DNA from: Chitinophagaceae bacterium
GTDB taxonomy: Bacteria > Bacteroidota > Bacteroidia > Chitinophagales > Chitinophagaceae
Length of the DNA stretch: 48,021 nt
Direction of reading: 5' to 3'
Assembly (NCBI GenBank): GCA_025933775.1
Contig: JAICZH010000010.1
Span: 1 to 48,021 of the forward strand
Both the position numbers and the translations under genes were made by a program. Shown here piece by piece: positions 40,968-48,021 of this stretch. The notes below the pieces were generated by a model. The model saw only the letters and a list, made by a program, of their open reading frames with translations, had not been told where the DNA came from and searched no databases. The stretch's first letter is position 1. Each line of letters begins with the position of its first letter.

Positions 40968-42380
40968 TTACAATGATTGATAAATTTTTATTTTATTGTA
41001 AAGTGTTTTGCGGTCTATTTTTAAAATTTCGGCGGCTTTGGTTTTATTAAAATTAACTTCTTTAAGCACGCTCATGATGGTATCGTATTCTGCTTTGGCT
41101 GCAGCATCTTTCAAATCCACATCTTTTGTGAAATGATCATTTAAATCCTCTTCAATTTCTTTTTGGGTAGATAGGTGAAAATTAGCATTTGTAATTTCCC
41201 ATGGTAATACTTTTGAATTTATTTTACCGGATGGCGTAAGCAATACAGCACGACGCACTACATTTCTAAATTCACGAAGATTTCCCGGCCATGCATAATT
41301 TAAAAACATTTCGGAAACATCGTCTTCATATCCTTCAATATTTTTATTTAGTTCCTGGTTCGTTTTATCCAGAAAAAAATCAGCAAATAGTGGAATATCG
41401 CCTTTTCTTTCCCGAAGCGGCGGCAGGTTTATCGAAAATTCATTAAAGCGATGGTACAGGTCTTCCCTGAATTTTCCTTTTTTATAAGCCTCTTGCAGGT
41501 TTTCGTTGGAAGCAACAATAATTCGCACATCAACATCTATTTCTTTGGTGCTACCCACTCTTTTAAATTTGCGCTCCTGAATTACCCGTAGCAAAGCTGC
41601 TTGTACTTCCGGAGAAAGATTTACTACTTCATCAAGAAATAAAGTACCTCCGTTAGCAATTTCAAAATGTCCTTCTTTATCAGTAACGGCTCCGGTAAAT
41701 GCACCTTTTACATGGCCGAAGAGTTCGCTGCCCGCAAGTTCTTTAGAAAGCGTTCCGCAATCCATTGCAACAAAAGGTTTATTTTTTCTGTTGCTTGTTT
41801 CATGAATAGTTTTTGCAATCACTTCTTTACCTGTTCCGCTTTCGCCATATAAAATGATACTGTAATTTGTAGCGGCTACTATTTTTATTTGTGTATAAAC
41901 CCGCGCCGTTTCTCCATCCTGTCCCACTAAGAATTCTTTATTGGCCGAGAGTACATACGATTTTTTATTTTTTGGAGTCTTTGCATTTACGGGTGCAGCA
42001 ATAGCGCCGGCTGATGATGGAGTTGCAAGGGCTTTTTCAATTACATTAATTACTTCATCGGGAATAAGGGGCTTGGTGATGTAATCGAAAGCGCCCATTT
42101 TAATAACATCTACTGCAGTTTTTATATCAGAATACCCTGTGATGATAATAACAACCGTTTCTGGTTTTATTTCTTTTATTTTGGTAAGCACTTCTTTCCC
42201 GTTCCTGTCACCAAGTCTGAAATCGCAAAGAACAATATCAAAATGCTCTTCATTAAACCTTGCAAGTCCTTTGGCTCCGTTAAGCGCTACTTCGGATTCG
42301 TATCCTTTTTTAGTAAGGAACCGACTTAACAAAGTACACATATCCAGGTCGTCGTCAATAATAAGAATTTTTTTCTTCAT
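40968..42380 (-). CDS. Sigma-54-dependent response regulator (NtrC/AtoC family)
   Basis: The 470-residue product has a receiver domain (1-115; Asp9-Asp10-Asp11, phosphoacceptor Asp53, Thr81, Lys103). The AAA+ domain (about 145-385) has Walker A GESGTGKE (179-186), the sigma-54 contact motif GAFTGA (226-231), Walker B GGTLFLDE (244-251) and Arg fingers near REDLYHRF. A Fis-type HTH ends the protein (about 430-470; LKEVNFNKTKAAEILKIDRKTLYNKI). All activator residues are intact, so it should open sigma-54 promoters. No histidine kinase is adjacent, so it is an orphan here; the only kinase in the window pairs with a LuxR-type regulator. Confidence 0.95.
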   Translation of the reverse strand: MKKKILIIDDDLDMCTLLSRFLTKKGYESEVALNGAKGLARFNEEHFDIVLCDFRLGDRNGKEVLTKIKEIKPETVVIIITGYSDIKTAVDVIKMGAFDYITKPLIPDEVINVIEKALATPSSAGAIAAPVNAKTPKNKKSYVLSANKEFLVGQDGETARVYTQIKIVAATNYSIILYGESGTGKEVIAKTIHETSNRKNKPFVAMDCGTLSKELAGSELFGHVKGAFTGAVTDKEGHFEIANGGTLFLDEVVNLSPEVQAALLRVIQERKFKRVGSTKEIDVDVRIIVASNENLQEAYKKGKFREDLYHRFNEFSINLPPLRERKGDIPLFADFFLDKTNQELNKNIEGYEDDVSEMFLNYAWPGNLREFRNVVRRAVLLTPSGKINSKVLPWEITNANFHLSTQKEIEEDLNDHFTKDVDLKDAAAKAEYDTIMSVLKEVNFNKTKAAEILKIDRKTLYNKIKIYQSL

Positions 42381-42405
42381 GTAGGTTTTAAAACTTAAGA
42401 GTTTG

Positions 42406-42413
42406 CAAAGTTA
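42406..42413 (-). promoter_or_regulatory. Bacteroidota -7 element TAACTTTG overlapping the yihY stop codon
   Basis: The plus strand reads CAAAGTTA. On the minus strand its TAA is also the stop codon of the YihY gene, and it lies 25 nt before the start of the sigma-54 regulator gene, which may thus have its own promoter within an operon. Confidence 0.45.
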
Positions 42414-43346
42414 ATTTAAATCTTTCTTTTTTAAATGAGGTGCCGATACTTGTTTTTCCTGAACTATAATCCACTCTGCATATTCGTTGGGCTGAATTTT
42501 TCGTCCATACAAATTGGCATGCACCTTAGTAAATTCGGCTCCAAGATATAAAATAATGGAACTGTAATAAACCCATACCATAATTACGATGATGGAACCT
42601 GCAGCGCCGTACAAAGTGCTTAAGTTGCTTTTGCCCAAATAAAAACCAATGGCAAATTTTCCTAAAGTAAAAAATATAGCGGTTACCAAACCTCCCACCA
42701 GCACCTCTTTCCATCTTATTTTAGCATCGGGAAGTAATTTAAACATTAGTGAAAATAAGAAAGAAATTACAATAAATGAAAGAATTGCTTCACTTCCTTC
42801 TATAAAATAGATGCTAAAATTACGAATATACCTGCTTAAAAAATTTCCAAAAGCCGATACCAGCGCATTTAAAATTAGAGACACCATCATTATAAAACCA
42901 ATGCTTACAATTAAAGAAAAAGATAAAAGTCTTGTAAGGATCAGCTTCCACCAAATTTTTTTGGTTTTAATTCTCAATCCCCAAATTTTATTCAGCGAAT
43001 CCTGCACTTCGCCAAAAATACTGGTGGCTCCTATTAATAAAATGATTATGCTTACAATGGTTGCAAAAAAATTATTTCCGGTAAGATGAATGTTTTTAAT
43101 AATATCCTGAATTTGCAAGGCCGCATCGCTTCCGATAAGTTGTTTCAGTTGTTTGTATATTTCTCCATTCACTGCTTCTTTTCCAAAAAAAATTCCTGAC
43201 AATGTGGAAACCATTACCAGCAAAGGAGCAATGGAAAACACGGTATAATAAGCCAGCGAAGCGCTGTACTTAAAAATATTATCAGCAGAAAATTCTTTGA
43301 ACACTTGCCTGAAATACAAAAAAATTTTTTTTAATGGATGATTCAT
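42411..43346 (-). CDS. YihY/virulence factor BrkB family membrane protein
   Basis: The ATG at 43346 (MNHPLKKIFLYFRQVFKEFSADN) is preferred to one at 43397, because the family begins with such an amphipathic helix. The product is about 311 residues with six membrane helices. Signatures are YSASLAYYTVFSIAPLLVM near the start, the central LIGATSIFGEVQDSLNKIWG, and YGAAGSIIVIMVWVYYSSIILYLGAEFTKVHA near the end. The family is widespread and probably transports or flips a lipid or polymer; the function is not settled. The regulator gene downstream is 30 nt away. Confidence 0.92.
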   Translation of the reverse strand: MNHPLKKIFLYFRQVFKEFSADNIFKYSASLAYYTVFSIAPLLVMVSTLSGIFFGKEAVNGEIYKQLKQLIGSDAALQIQDIIKNIHLTGNNFFATIVSIIILLIGATSIFGEVQDSLNKIWGLRIKTKKIWWKLILTRLLSFSLIVSIGFIMMVSLILNALVSAFGNFLSRYIRNFSIYFIEGSEAILSFIVISFLFSLMFKLLPDAKIRWKEVLVGGLVTAIFFTLGKFAIGFYLGKSNLSTLYGAAGSIIVIMVWVYYSSIILYLGAEFTKVHANLYGRKIQPNEYAEWIIVQEKQVSAPHLKKKDLN

Positions 43347-43629
43347 ATTTGTTGAAGCGCAATAATAAAGGTAAAGAAGATGAAGGTTAAGAAACATAAA
43401 AAGTGCCTTTTGTGAAAATATTGTTTTAATACTGTTTCTCTCATCCCATTTTCTTCATTTCGTAGAGCTATTTCCCCATTACTTTAAAGGGCTTTTAGTA
43501 ATTGAATAAACCATAAAACCCATATTTATGAGCTACCAAAGCGGTTTTGAATGTATAATATTTTTTGGCAAACTTTTGTGTAGTTATTTATTGTATCAAT
43601 TTTATTTTTTAACCAAAAAATTTTTTACA
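43347..43629. other. Divergent intergenic region
   Basis: About 280 bp between yihY and the Lmo0937-type gene. No gene or exact TAnnTTTG element is found. An ATTTTTTGGCAAAC stretch (from 43559) resembles TTGGCAAC motifs near 46816 and 46884. Confidence 0.4.
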
Positions 43630-43782
43630 ATGGGAAACTTATTATATGTAATAGCGGTGATTTTAATTATCGTATGGCTCTTCGGCGCTTTTATAACTCC
43701 TTTCGGTGGCGGACTTATTCATATTTTATTAGTGATTGCAATTATTGTTATTATTTTAAGAGTTATAAGAGGAGCGGCCTGA
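43630..43782 (+). CDS. Lmo0937-family small membrane protein
   Basis: The ATG at 43630 gives a 50-residue protein with two closely spaced membrane helices: LLYVIAVILIIVWLFGAFI and LIHILLVIAIIVIILRVI, joined by TPFGGG, a pattern of the Lmo0937 family. An in-frame ATG at 43528 would add a poor N-terminal extension. Members are typically induced by envelope or general stress, though the mechanism is unknown. It is followed 26 nt later by a CsbD gene, and the two probably form an operon. Confidence 0.85.
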   Translation: MGNLLYVIAVILIIVWLFGAFITPFGGGLIHILLVIAIIVIILRVIRGAA

Positions 43783-43808
43783 TTTTTTAAACTTTAAAAA
43801 TTTTACTT

Positions 43809-44000
43809 ATGGAAAGCTGGAAATTAAAACTCAACGGTAATTGGAACGAAACAAAAGGAAAAATAAAAAAGGCCTATGCAGACCTTACTGATGATGATCT
43901 AAAACGCAAAGAGGGAAAAGATGATGAATTGGTAGGGAGGCTTCAACAAAGATTAGGTAAAACAAAAGAAGAAGTTGTAAAATGGATTGAAAGTCTTTAA
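43809..44000 (+). CDS. CsbD-family stress protein
   Basis: The 63-residue product matches CsbD throughout: [53 protein letters not shown]. CsbD-like proteins are small, highly charged helical proteins induced under general stress; their biochemical role is unknown. It follows the Lmo0937-type gene and is followed by a terminator. Confidence 0.95.
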   Translation: MESWKLKLNGNWNETKGKIKKAYADLTDDDLKRKEGKDDELVGRLQQRLGKTKEEVVKWIESL

Positions 44001-44023
44001 CTGTTTTTACCTAATTAAAAAAC

Positions 44024-44067
44024 AAACCCTCATCTGGTAAGTCCGCATGAGGGTTTTATTTTTTTTT
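44024..44067 (+). terminator. Rho-independent terminator abutting the next start codon
   Basis: Stem AAACCCTCAT (44024-44033) with ATGAGGGTTT (44047-44056), followed by a T-rich tract that runs directly into the start codon at 44068. It ends the Lmo0937/CsbD transcript or attenuates read-through into the transporter gene. Confidence 0.85.
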
Positions 44068-45183
44068 ATGATGATAAATAATCAATCTCCTTTTTATGTG
44101 AAGCTGGGCTTTCAGTTCCTGGTTATTTTTTTTATTTGCTTTTTTATTACCGTTGCTCAAAATATTTTAATACCGTTTGCCTTTGCCAGCCTGCTTGCTG
44201 TATTACTATTACCGGTTGTTAATTTTTTTGAATCGCTAAAAATTTCAAGAGCCATTTCGATATTGGTGCCTATTATATTGGCAATTGGAATTATTGTAGG
44301 CATTGTTTATTTTCTCAGCAGCCAGATTGCAGGTTTTATGCAGGATATTCCATCAATAAAAGAACATCTCAATGAACATTTCATTTCTTTACAAAATTGG
44401 GTAAAACAAAAATTAAACATTTCGTTTCGGCAACAAAATGAATACCTCAATGAACAGGCAGAAAAACTGAGAGCTACCGGAACTACTTATTTAAGCCATA
44501 CTTTTTTTTCAATCACCGAAGTGGTGATGCTATTAATATTAATGCCCATTTATACATTCCTGCTTTTATTTTATAAAAATCATATTCGTAATTTTTTATT
44601 TGCTGTTTTTAAAAAGCAACATACCCGCAATATAAAAAATGTGCTGTCGCAAACCAAGCTGATGATAAGAAGCTATATGGTAGGGCTTTTAATTGAAATG
44701 GCTATTGTAGCCACTGCCAATTCACTCGGATTGTTACTAATCGGCATCAAGTATGCAATTTTTTTTGGAACGCTTGCGGCAGTGCTGAACCTGATACCCT
44801 ATATCGGAATGTTTACAGCCACTTTGTTTACAGTACTTATTTCGCTTACTACTACTGATAAATCGAGCAACATTGTATGGATCATTGTAATTTTTTACGG
44901 GATACATATAATTGATGTAAATTTTTTAATGCCCAAAATAGTTGCCTCACGATTACGTGTAAACGCATTAATTTCTATTTTAGGAGTGGTAATTGGCGGC
45001 GCATTAACCGGAATATCAGGATTATTTCTTTCCATTCCTGCTATTGCTTTTCTTAAAATTCTTTGCGATGAAATTGACGAATTAAAACCGTGGGGAATGT
45101 TGATGGGCGATGAAACGCCTTCATTAAAAAAATCGAATCTTTATAAAAAATTAAAAAAAATTTCTATAAAGAAAAGAAGATAA
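44068..45183 (+). CDS. AI-2E transporter family (PerM/YdiK-like) membrane protein
   Basis: The start ATG at 44068 (or 44071) lies right at the end of the terminator T tract; an in-frame ATG at 44047 is inside the terminator stem. The product is about 371 residues with around seven or eight helices and the family core: an N-terminal helix pair, a central amphipathic region (NEYLNEQAEKLRATG), then IGIKYAIFFGTLAAVLNLIPYIGMFTA and LGVVIGGALTGISGLFLSIPAIAFLKI. Members export diverse substrates, Na+/H+ exchange among them, and few have any link to AI-2. It lies in a stress-gene neighbourhood. Confidence 0.93.
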   Translation: MMINNQSPFYVKLGFQFLVIFFICFFITVAQNILIPFAFASLLAVLLLPVVNFFESLKISRAISILVPIILAIGIIVGIVYFLSSQIAGFMQDIPSIKEHLNEHFISLQNWVKQKLNISFRQQNEYLNEQAEKLRATGTTYLSHTFFSITEVVMLLILMPIYTFLLLFYKNHIRNFLFAVFKKQHTRNIKNVLSQTKLMIRSYMVGLLIEMAIVATANSLGLLLIGIKYAIFFGTLAAVLNLIPYIGMFTATLFTVLISLTTTDKSSNIVWIIVIFYGIHIIDVNFLMPKIVASRLRVNALISILGVVIGGALTGISGLFLSIPAIAFLKILCDEIDELKPWGMLMGDETPSLKKSNLYKKLKKISIKKRR

Positions 45184-45232
45184 ATTTTTTGTTTGATCAG
45201 AAAATTTATTATAATCGGCGAAGCCATTTGGC

Positions 45233-45412
45233 TCATTTACTTTTACCCACCCGGCTTATAATCCAGATTATAATAACGACCACTACTACTACCCCGATAA
45301 CGCCAAACCACACGCCTGCCTTAAAAATTCCGGCAATGGCCCGGCAACTGCTTAATGCTGTAATAACAAATAAAGAAAGCATCAAAATGGAGCGATCAAT
45401 AATTTTTTTCAT
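45233..45412 (-). CDS. Small lipoprotein with one membrane helix
   Basis: A 59-residue protein: signal peptide with lipobox LSSC (Cys23), then RAIAGIFKAGVWFGVIG, a Val/Ile-rich membrane helix (about 37-52) and a basic tail SRVGKSK. Very similar small proteins are common in Bacteroidota. Predicted to be lipid-anchored and also to cross a membrane, an odd combination. It begins 11 nt after the stop of the iron-permease-like gene, so both are one operon. It converges on the transporter gene. Confidence 0.8.
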   Translation of the reverse strand: MKKIIDRSILMLSLFVITALSSCRAIAGIFKAGVWFGVIGVVVVVVIIIWIISRVGKSK

Positions 45413-45423
45413 TTTTATTTTAT

Positions 45424-45900
45424 TTATTTTTTTGAAGGTTCAGGATGTATGCTTTTAATTTTTCTTTCTACGTTTTTCTTTGCTTCATCAATGGAATGTG
45501 TAGAGAAAATGGTTTTATCTTTTTTAGAAGATTTGGCCAAATGCAAATAAAATTTTTTAATGGTTTCCAACTCATCTTCACTAAAATCTTCAATGCTGAT
45601 AAGGCGATTGCTGGCTTCATGATTAGCAGCAATCAGTTCATTCAATTTAAGCTGCAACGCAAGTGTATCCCTGTTTTGAGAATGTTGAATGATAAAAACC
45701 ATTAAAAAAGTAATAATGGTAGTGCTCGTATTAATAACGAGTTGCCAGGTATTTGAAAAATTAAAAAAAGGACCAGTGATGGCCCATATTATTATAAATA
45801 AAGTGGCAATAATAAAGGCAAGTGGGCCGCCGGTAATTTTAGTAACCTTAGCGGAAAAGTGGCTAAAAAAATAGTAAAAACGTTTATTTTTCTTTTTCAT
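45424..45900 (-). CDS. Low-affinity iron permease (Fet4-like) family protein
   Basis: The 158-residue product has the family core: FSAKVTKITGGPLAFIIATLFIIIWAITGPFFNFSNTWQLVINTSTTIITFLMVFIIQHSQNRDTLALQLKLNELI (spread over about 15-95), with two membrane helices. The tail (about 95-158) is charged and helical. The name comes from fungal Fet4, and transport by the short bacterial forms is not demonstrated. The neighbouring genes suggest stress or metal homeostasis. It is the first gene of an operon with the small lipoprotein. Confidence 0.9.
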   Translation of the reverse strand: MKKKNKRFYYFFSHFSAKVTKITGGPLAFIIATLFIIIWAITGPFFNFSNTWQLVINTSTTIITFLMVFIIQHSQNRDTLALQLKLNELIAANHEASNRLISIEDFSEDELETIKKFYLHLAKSSKKDKTIFSTHSIDEAKKNVERKIKSIHPEPSKK

Positions 45901-45963
45901 TTTTTAAAAGAATTTTCTGAAAATATTGTGCAAATAATTTATTTTGAAGAAACATATTTTTTA

Positions 45964-45997
45964 AAAAAGCCAGGCAGTGCAACCCGCCTGGCTTTGC
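45964..45997 (-). terminator. Rho-independent terminator for the YciF-like gene
   Basis: A 10-bp stem, AAAGCCAGGC (45966-45975) with GCCTGGCTTT (45986-45995). On the minus strand it is followed by TTTTTTAA-type sequence. It lies about 75 bp after the minus-strand gene ending at 46072. Confidence 0.8.
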
Positions 45998-46071
45998 TTA
46001 AAAGTATTTTACAGACAATGCTATACTTCTATCAAAAAATCCATCATTCCATACTTTTTTAAGCACCCCAT

Positions 46072-46620
46072 TTATGAAGCTACTTCCTGAGCGGCCTCCA
46101 CATTTATGTTATCTTCTGCAATTTGTGTAAGCTTTTCATCAGTTTGTTTTTCTTCTTCAAGCGTGGTGTATAATATATCTGCCACATCATTATGATTTAA
46201 AGTTTTAGCAAGCTGAACAAGGCCGCCATAAGTGGCTATTTCGTAATGTTCTACCTTTTGCGCTGCTAATATAATTCCTACATCGCGGGTAACAGAACCA
46301 TCTTCAGTGTCGCTTACAATTTCATCACCTTCATCGGTAATGCCGGCCATAGCATCGCATTTTTTTGCCTGCGGAGTTTTATTCATTAAACCAAAAACAT
46401 CTTCCAGCCTTGATACATGCGTTTTGGTTACTTCAAGATGTTCATTTATGGCATCTTTCAGTTCCTGTGTGGTAGCGGCTTTCGACATTTTAGGCAATAC
46501 TTTTACCAAATGCTTTTCTGCCCAATAAATATCTTTCAATTCATCAATAAAAAAATCGTGCAGCATAGATGAATCATTTTCTGAAGAAGTAGTTTTCTTC
46601 CCGTTCTTTGAATTTGTCAT
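46072..46620 (-). CDS. YciE/YciF-type ferritin-like (DUF892) protein
   Basis: The 182-residue four-helix-bundle protein has DFFIDELKDIYWAEKHLVKVLPKM, the helix HLEVTKTHVSRLEDVFGLM, then AAQKVEHYEIATYGGLVQLAK and TLEEEKQTDEKLTQIAE. Glu and His residues of the diiron site are in place (E..Y, E..xxH, EHYE, EEE). YciF-type proteins are stress-induced and associated with osmotic or oxidative stress; iron binding is likely. A terminator follows, and the region upstream is shared with the YtxH cluster. Confidence 0.93.
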   Translation of the reverse strand: MTNSKNGKKTTSSENDSSMLHDFFIDELKDIYWAEKHLVKVLPKMSKAATTQELKDAINEHLEVTKTHVSRLEDVFGLMNKTPQAKKCDAMAGITDEGDEIVSDTEDGSVTRDVGIILAAQKVEHYEIATYGGLVQLAKTLNHNDVADILYTTLEEEKQTDEKLTQIAEDNINVEAAQEVAS

Positions 46621-46943
46621 GTTATAATATTTTTCATGGTTAATTAATTATAAAAAATCGCCAAAAAATTATGCCAGAATACTTGACAGCAGGTTTATAT
46701 GAAGAACGAATTTGATTTTTTATCTTTGTAAAATATATTAACCATAAATATAAAAGCCATCTCATAATGGGAAAAAATTTACTCATGTAAGCGTGCAAAT
46801 AAATAAGGTTATAAAATTGGCAACCTTTATTAAAACCCTTTAAACATGAATGTTACAGCCTTTTAAAAAAACTCTTCATTTTATTGGCAACATATTTATG
46901 ATAATTAATAAAATAATTTTTTAAAAATTTAAAACTTACAACT
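46621..46943. other. Divergent intergenic region of the stress cluster
   Basis: No gene is seen in these 323 bp. It holds an exact -7 element TATCTTTG on the plus strand (46721-46728) and two copies of TTGGCAAC (46816-46823 and 46884-46891), 68 bp apart, upstream of the YtxH gene. Confidence 0.5.
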
Positions 46944-47246
46944 ATGGGATCAGGAAAAGTATTAGCCAGTGTTTTAGCCGGCGCAGCAGCAGGCGTAGTT
47001 TTAGGCATTTTATTCGCCCCCGATAAGGGAACAGAAACAAGAAGAAAAATTGCCCAAAAAGGATCGGACATTGCGGGCAGCGTAAAGGATAAATATAATG
47101 AATACGCTGAAGTAATTTCTGATAAATATGATGCCGCCAAACAAAAATTATCTGGTTATGCATCAGAAGGCAAGGATATGGTAAGCGAGGCCAAACAAAA
47201 AGCCAACGCTATGAAAAGCGATGTAAGAACTCAGATGAATTCTTAA
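46944..47246 (+). CDS. YtxH-domain protein
   Basis: The 100-residue product has an N-terminal membrane helix with the YtxH signature (VLASVLAGAAAGVVLGILFAPDKGTETRRKIA). A long amphipathic helix full of Lys, Asp and Ala repeats follows (DIAGSVKDKYNEYAEVISDKYDAAKQKL), like LEA-type coils. The family is stress-related and membrane-anchored with unknown mechanism. It leads a cluster with the holin-like gene 53 nt downstream and a further gene running off the window. Confidence 0.93.
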   Translation: MGSGKVLASVLAGAAAGVVLGILFAPDKGTETRRKIAQKGSDIAGSVKDKYNEYAEVISDKYDAAKQKLSGYASEGKDMVSEAKQKANAMKSDVRTQMNS

Positions 47247-47299
47247 CTTCGGTTTTCTTATATTAAAAATTTTTACAAGCCTGATGAAAATGATAAAAG

Positions 47300-47641
47300 A
47301 TGGAAAGTAAACCTGCAAATGCAGAAGAGCTATTTCAAAAATTAAAAGACTATGCAGAGTTACGATTTGATTTATTAAGGCTGAAGGCCATAAATAAATT
47401 ATCTGGTTTTTTGTCGTCGTTCATAAGCATTTTTATTATAGTAATTATTTTCAGCGCTATCGTAATTTGTATTACTGTGGCCGTTGCTCTTTTAATTGGC
47501 TCTTGGCTGGGTAAAGTTTATTGGGGGTTTTTTATAATTGCAGCCATTTATCTTATCATCGGGCTTGTATTATATTCTAAACGCGGCAAATTAATCAAAT
47601 CAAAAGTGAGTGATAAACTTATTAAGGAATTGATGGATTAA
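47300..47641 (+). CDS. Phage-holin-like (Holin_X/phage_holin_3_6-type) membrane protein
   Basis: The 113-residue product has an amphipathic N-terminus (EELFQKLKDYAELRFDLLRLKAINKLSGF) and two membrane helices (about 37-62 and 67-92), then a basic tail. The fold matches the Holin_X / DUF1469 group, which despite the name sits next to ytxH-type stress genes in many bacteria and is not evidence of a phage. The gene is co-directional with ytxH and the last gene of the window. Confidence 0.85.
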   Translation: MESKPANAEELFQKLKDYAELRFDLLRLKAINKLSGFLSSFISIFIIVIIFSAIVICITVAVALLIGSWLGKVYWGFFIIAAIYLIIGLVLYSKRGKLIKSKVSDKLIKELMD

Positions 47642-47665
47642 TCTTTTTTTAAAAAAAAAAGTAAA

Positions 47666-48021
47666 ATGGATACGGAAGAAATTGCAGACAGTAAGCTTGA
47701 AAAAATCGCCAACACCACTGAATTATCCACCGCCATTAAACGACTGGAAAGAAGAAGAATGTTACTGGAAGAAGAATTGAAAGATGATTTTCATGCCATT
47801 CTTGAAAGCCTGAAACCCACCAATATTTTAAAACATACCATTCACGAAGTGCAGGAATCTACTGAACTAAAGCATAATTTATTTAAAGTAGCATTGGGTT
47901 TAGGCGCAGGATATTTTTCAAGAAAGCTGGTGGTTGGCAAATCTGCAGGTATTGTAAAAAAGGCGCTGGGCGCAGCTTTGCAATATGGTATTACTAATTT
48001 TGTATCAAAAAAGAATCATCA
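47666..48021 (+). CDS. Hypothetical protein, 3' truncated by the window end
   Basis: The ATG at 47666 opens a frame that stays open to the last base (118 codons visible). The start is charged and helical (MDTEEIADSKLEKIANTTEL, then TAIKRLERRRMLLEEELKDD). Then comes a HNLFKVALGLGAGYFSRKL stretch and ALGAALQYGITNFVSKK, a weak membrane segment. The gene begins 24 nt after the holin-like gene, so it is the third member of the YtxH cluster. No family is recognised by eye. Confidence 0.8.
   Translation, partial: MDTEEIADSKLEKIANTTELSTAIKRLERRRMLLEEELKDDFHAILESLKPTNILKHTIHEVQESTELKHNLFKVALGLGAGYFSRKLVVGKSAGIVKKALGAALQYGITNFVSKKNH

Noticed and set aside
43559-43580. Possible sigma-54 promoter (TTGGCA...TGTG)
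   Set aside because: The second half needs GC 10 nt after the GG and has TG instead; not convincing.
43528-43629. Upstream ATG extension of the Lmo0937-type gene
   Set aside because: The added residues do not fit the 50-residue family; the ATG at 43630 does.
43841-43856. CTCAACGGTAATTGG in csbD as a copy of the dispersed element
   Set aside because: Few matching bases and a normal CsbD sequence (KLNGNW).
45189-45458. Plus-strand reading frame of 89 codons with a Thr-rich stretch
   Set aside because: Composition is low-complexity, and it overlaps the well-supported minus-strand lipoprotein and the iron-permease-like gene.
1-48021. CRISPR arrays, tRNA or rRNA genes, and intact insertion sequences
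   Set aside because: No regularly spaced direct repeats, cloverleaf-like segments or transposase genes were recognised on either strand.

Overview
The window is AT-rich chromosomal DNA from a member of the Bacteroidota, most likely a Chitinophagaceae-type genus. The signs are a SusD-family lipoprotein, a gliding-motility/type IX secretion (T9SS) C-terminal domain on a PKD protein, a PorE-like protein, a GH97 glycosidase, DUF6266, bacillithiol synthesis (BshA), and repeated use of the Bacteroidota -7 promoter element TAnnTTTG. No tRNA, rRNA, CRISPR array, phage or complete insertion sequence is visible. Genus assignment is inference from gene content. Layout: 1-1035 is the 3' part of a SusD gene whose SusC partner should lie just outside the window. 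1076-4511 holds a small secreted protein, an AraC-type regulator and a four-gene operon (small Cys/Pro-tailed protein, seven-helix membrane protein, NarL-type histidine kinase, LuxR-type response regulator). 4741-8488 holds a DUF6266 protein, a palindromic repeat cluster and a large T9SS-exported PKD adhesin. 8973-15515 holds a UDP-sugar 4,6-dehydratase, an OmpA/TSP3 outer-membrane protein, a helix-hairpin-helix/beta-barrel protein and its beta-barrel partner. 15612-20856 holds folD, queE, a PorE-like protein, a secreted protein and a glycine-zipper lipoprotein. 21044-28365 holds bshA, uxuA, a DUF4407 protein, a GH97 glycosidase, an aminotransferase and an ArsR regulator. 28476-36004 is mostly housekeeping: tsaB, a degenerate 3-hydroxyacyl-CoA dehydrogenase, ridA, a 2-hydroxyacid dehydrogenase, greA, a HIT protein, ruvC, a flippase-like protein, DUF3108, tag and a GNAT acetyltransferase. 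36140-43346 holds DUF1015, a TPR protein, an acyl-CoA ligase, a small acidic protein, a sigma-54 response regulator and YihY. 43630-48021 is a dense set of small stress and envelope genes (Lmo0937-type, CsbD, AI-2E transporter family, a lipoprotein, iron-permease family, YciF/DUF892, YtxH, holin-like, and one running off the end). Most genes are ordinary. The least explained material is non-coding: a dispersed element of about 23 bp with core GCGTTACCGTTAGT, in five intergenic and up to four intragenic places; a trio of adjacent inverted repeats at 1456-1516; a MITE-like element at 19323-19444; a structured element with a 120-bp duplication at 38414-38585; and a heptamer array directly in front of queE. 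Several start codons lie exactly 4 nt behind a -7-like element, which suggests leaderless mRNAs.
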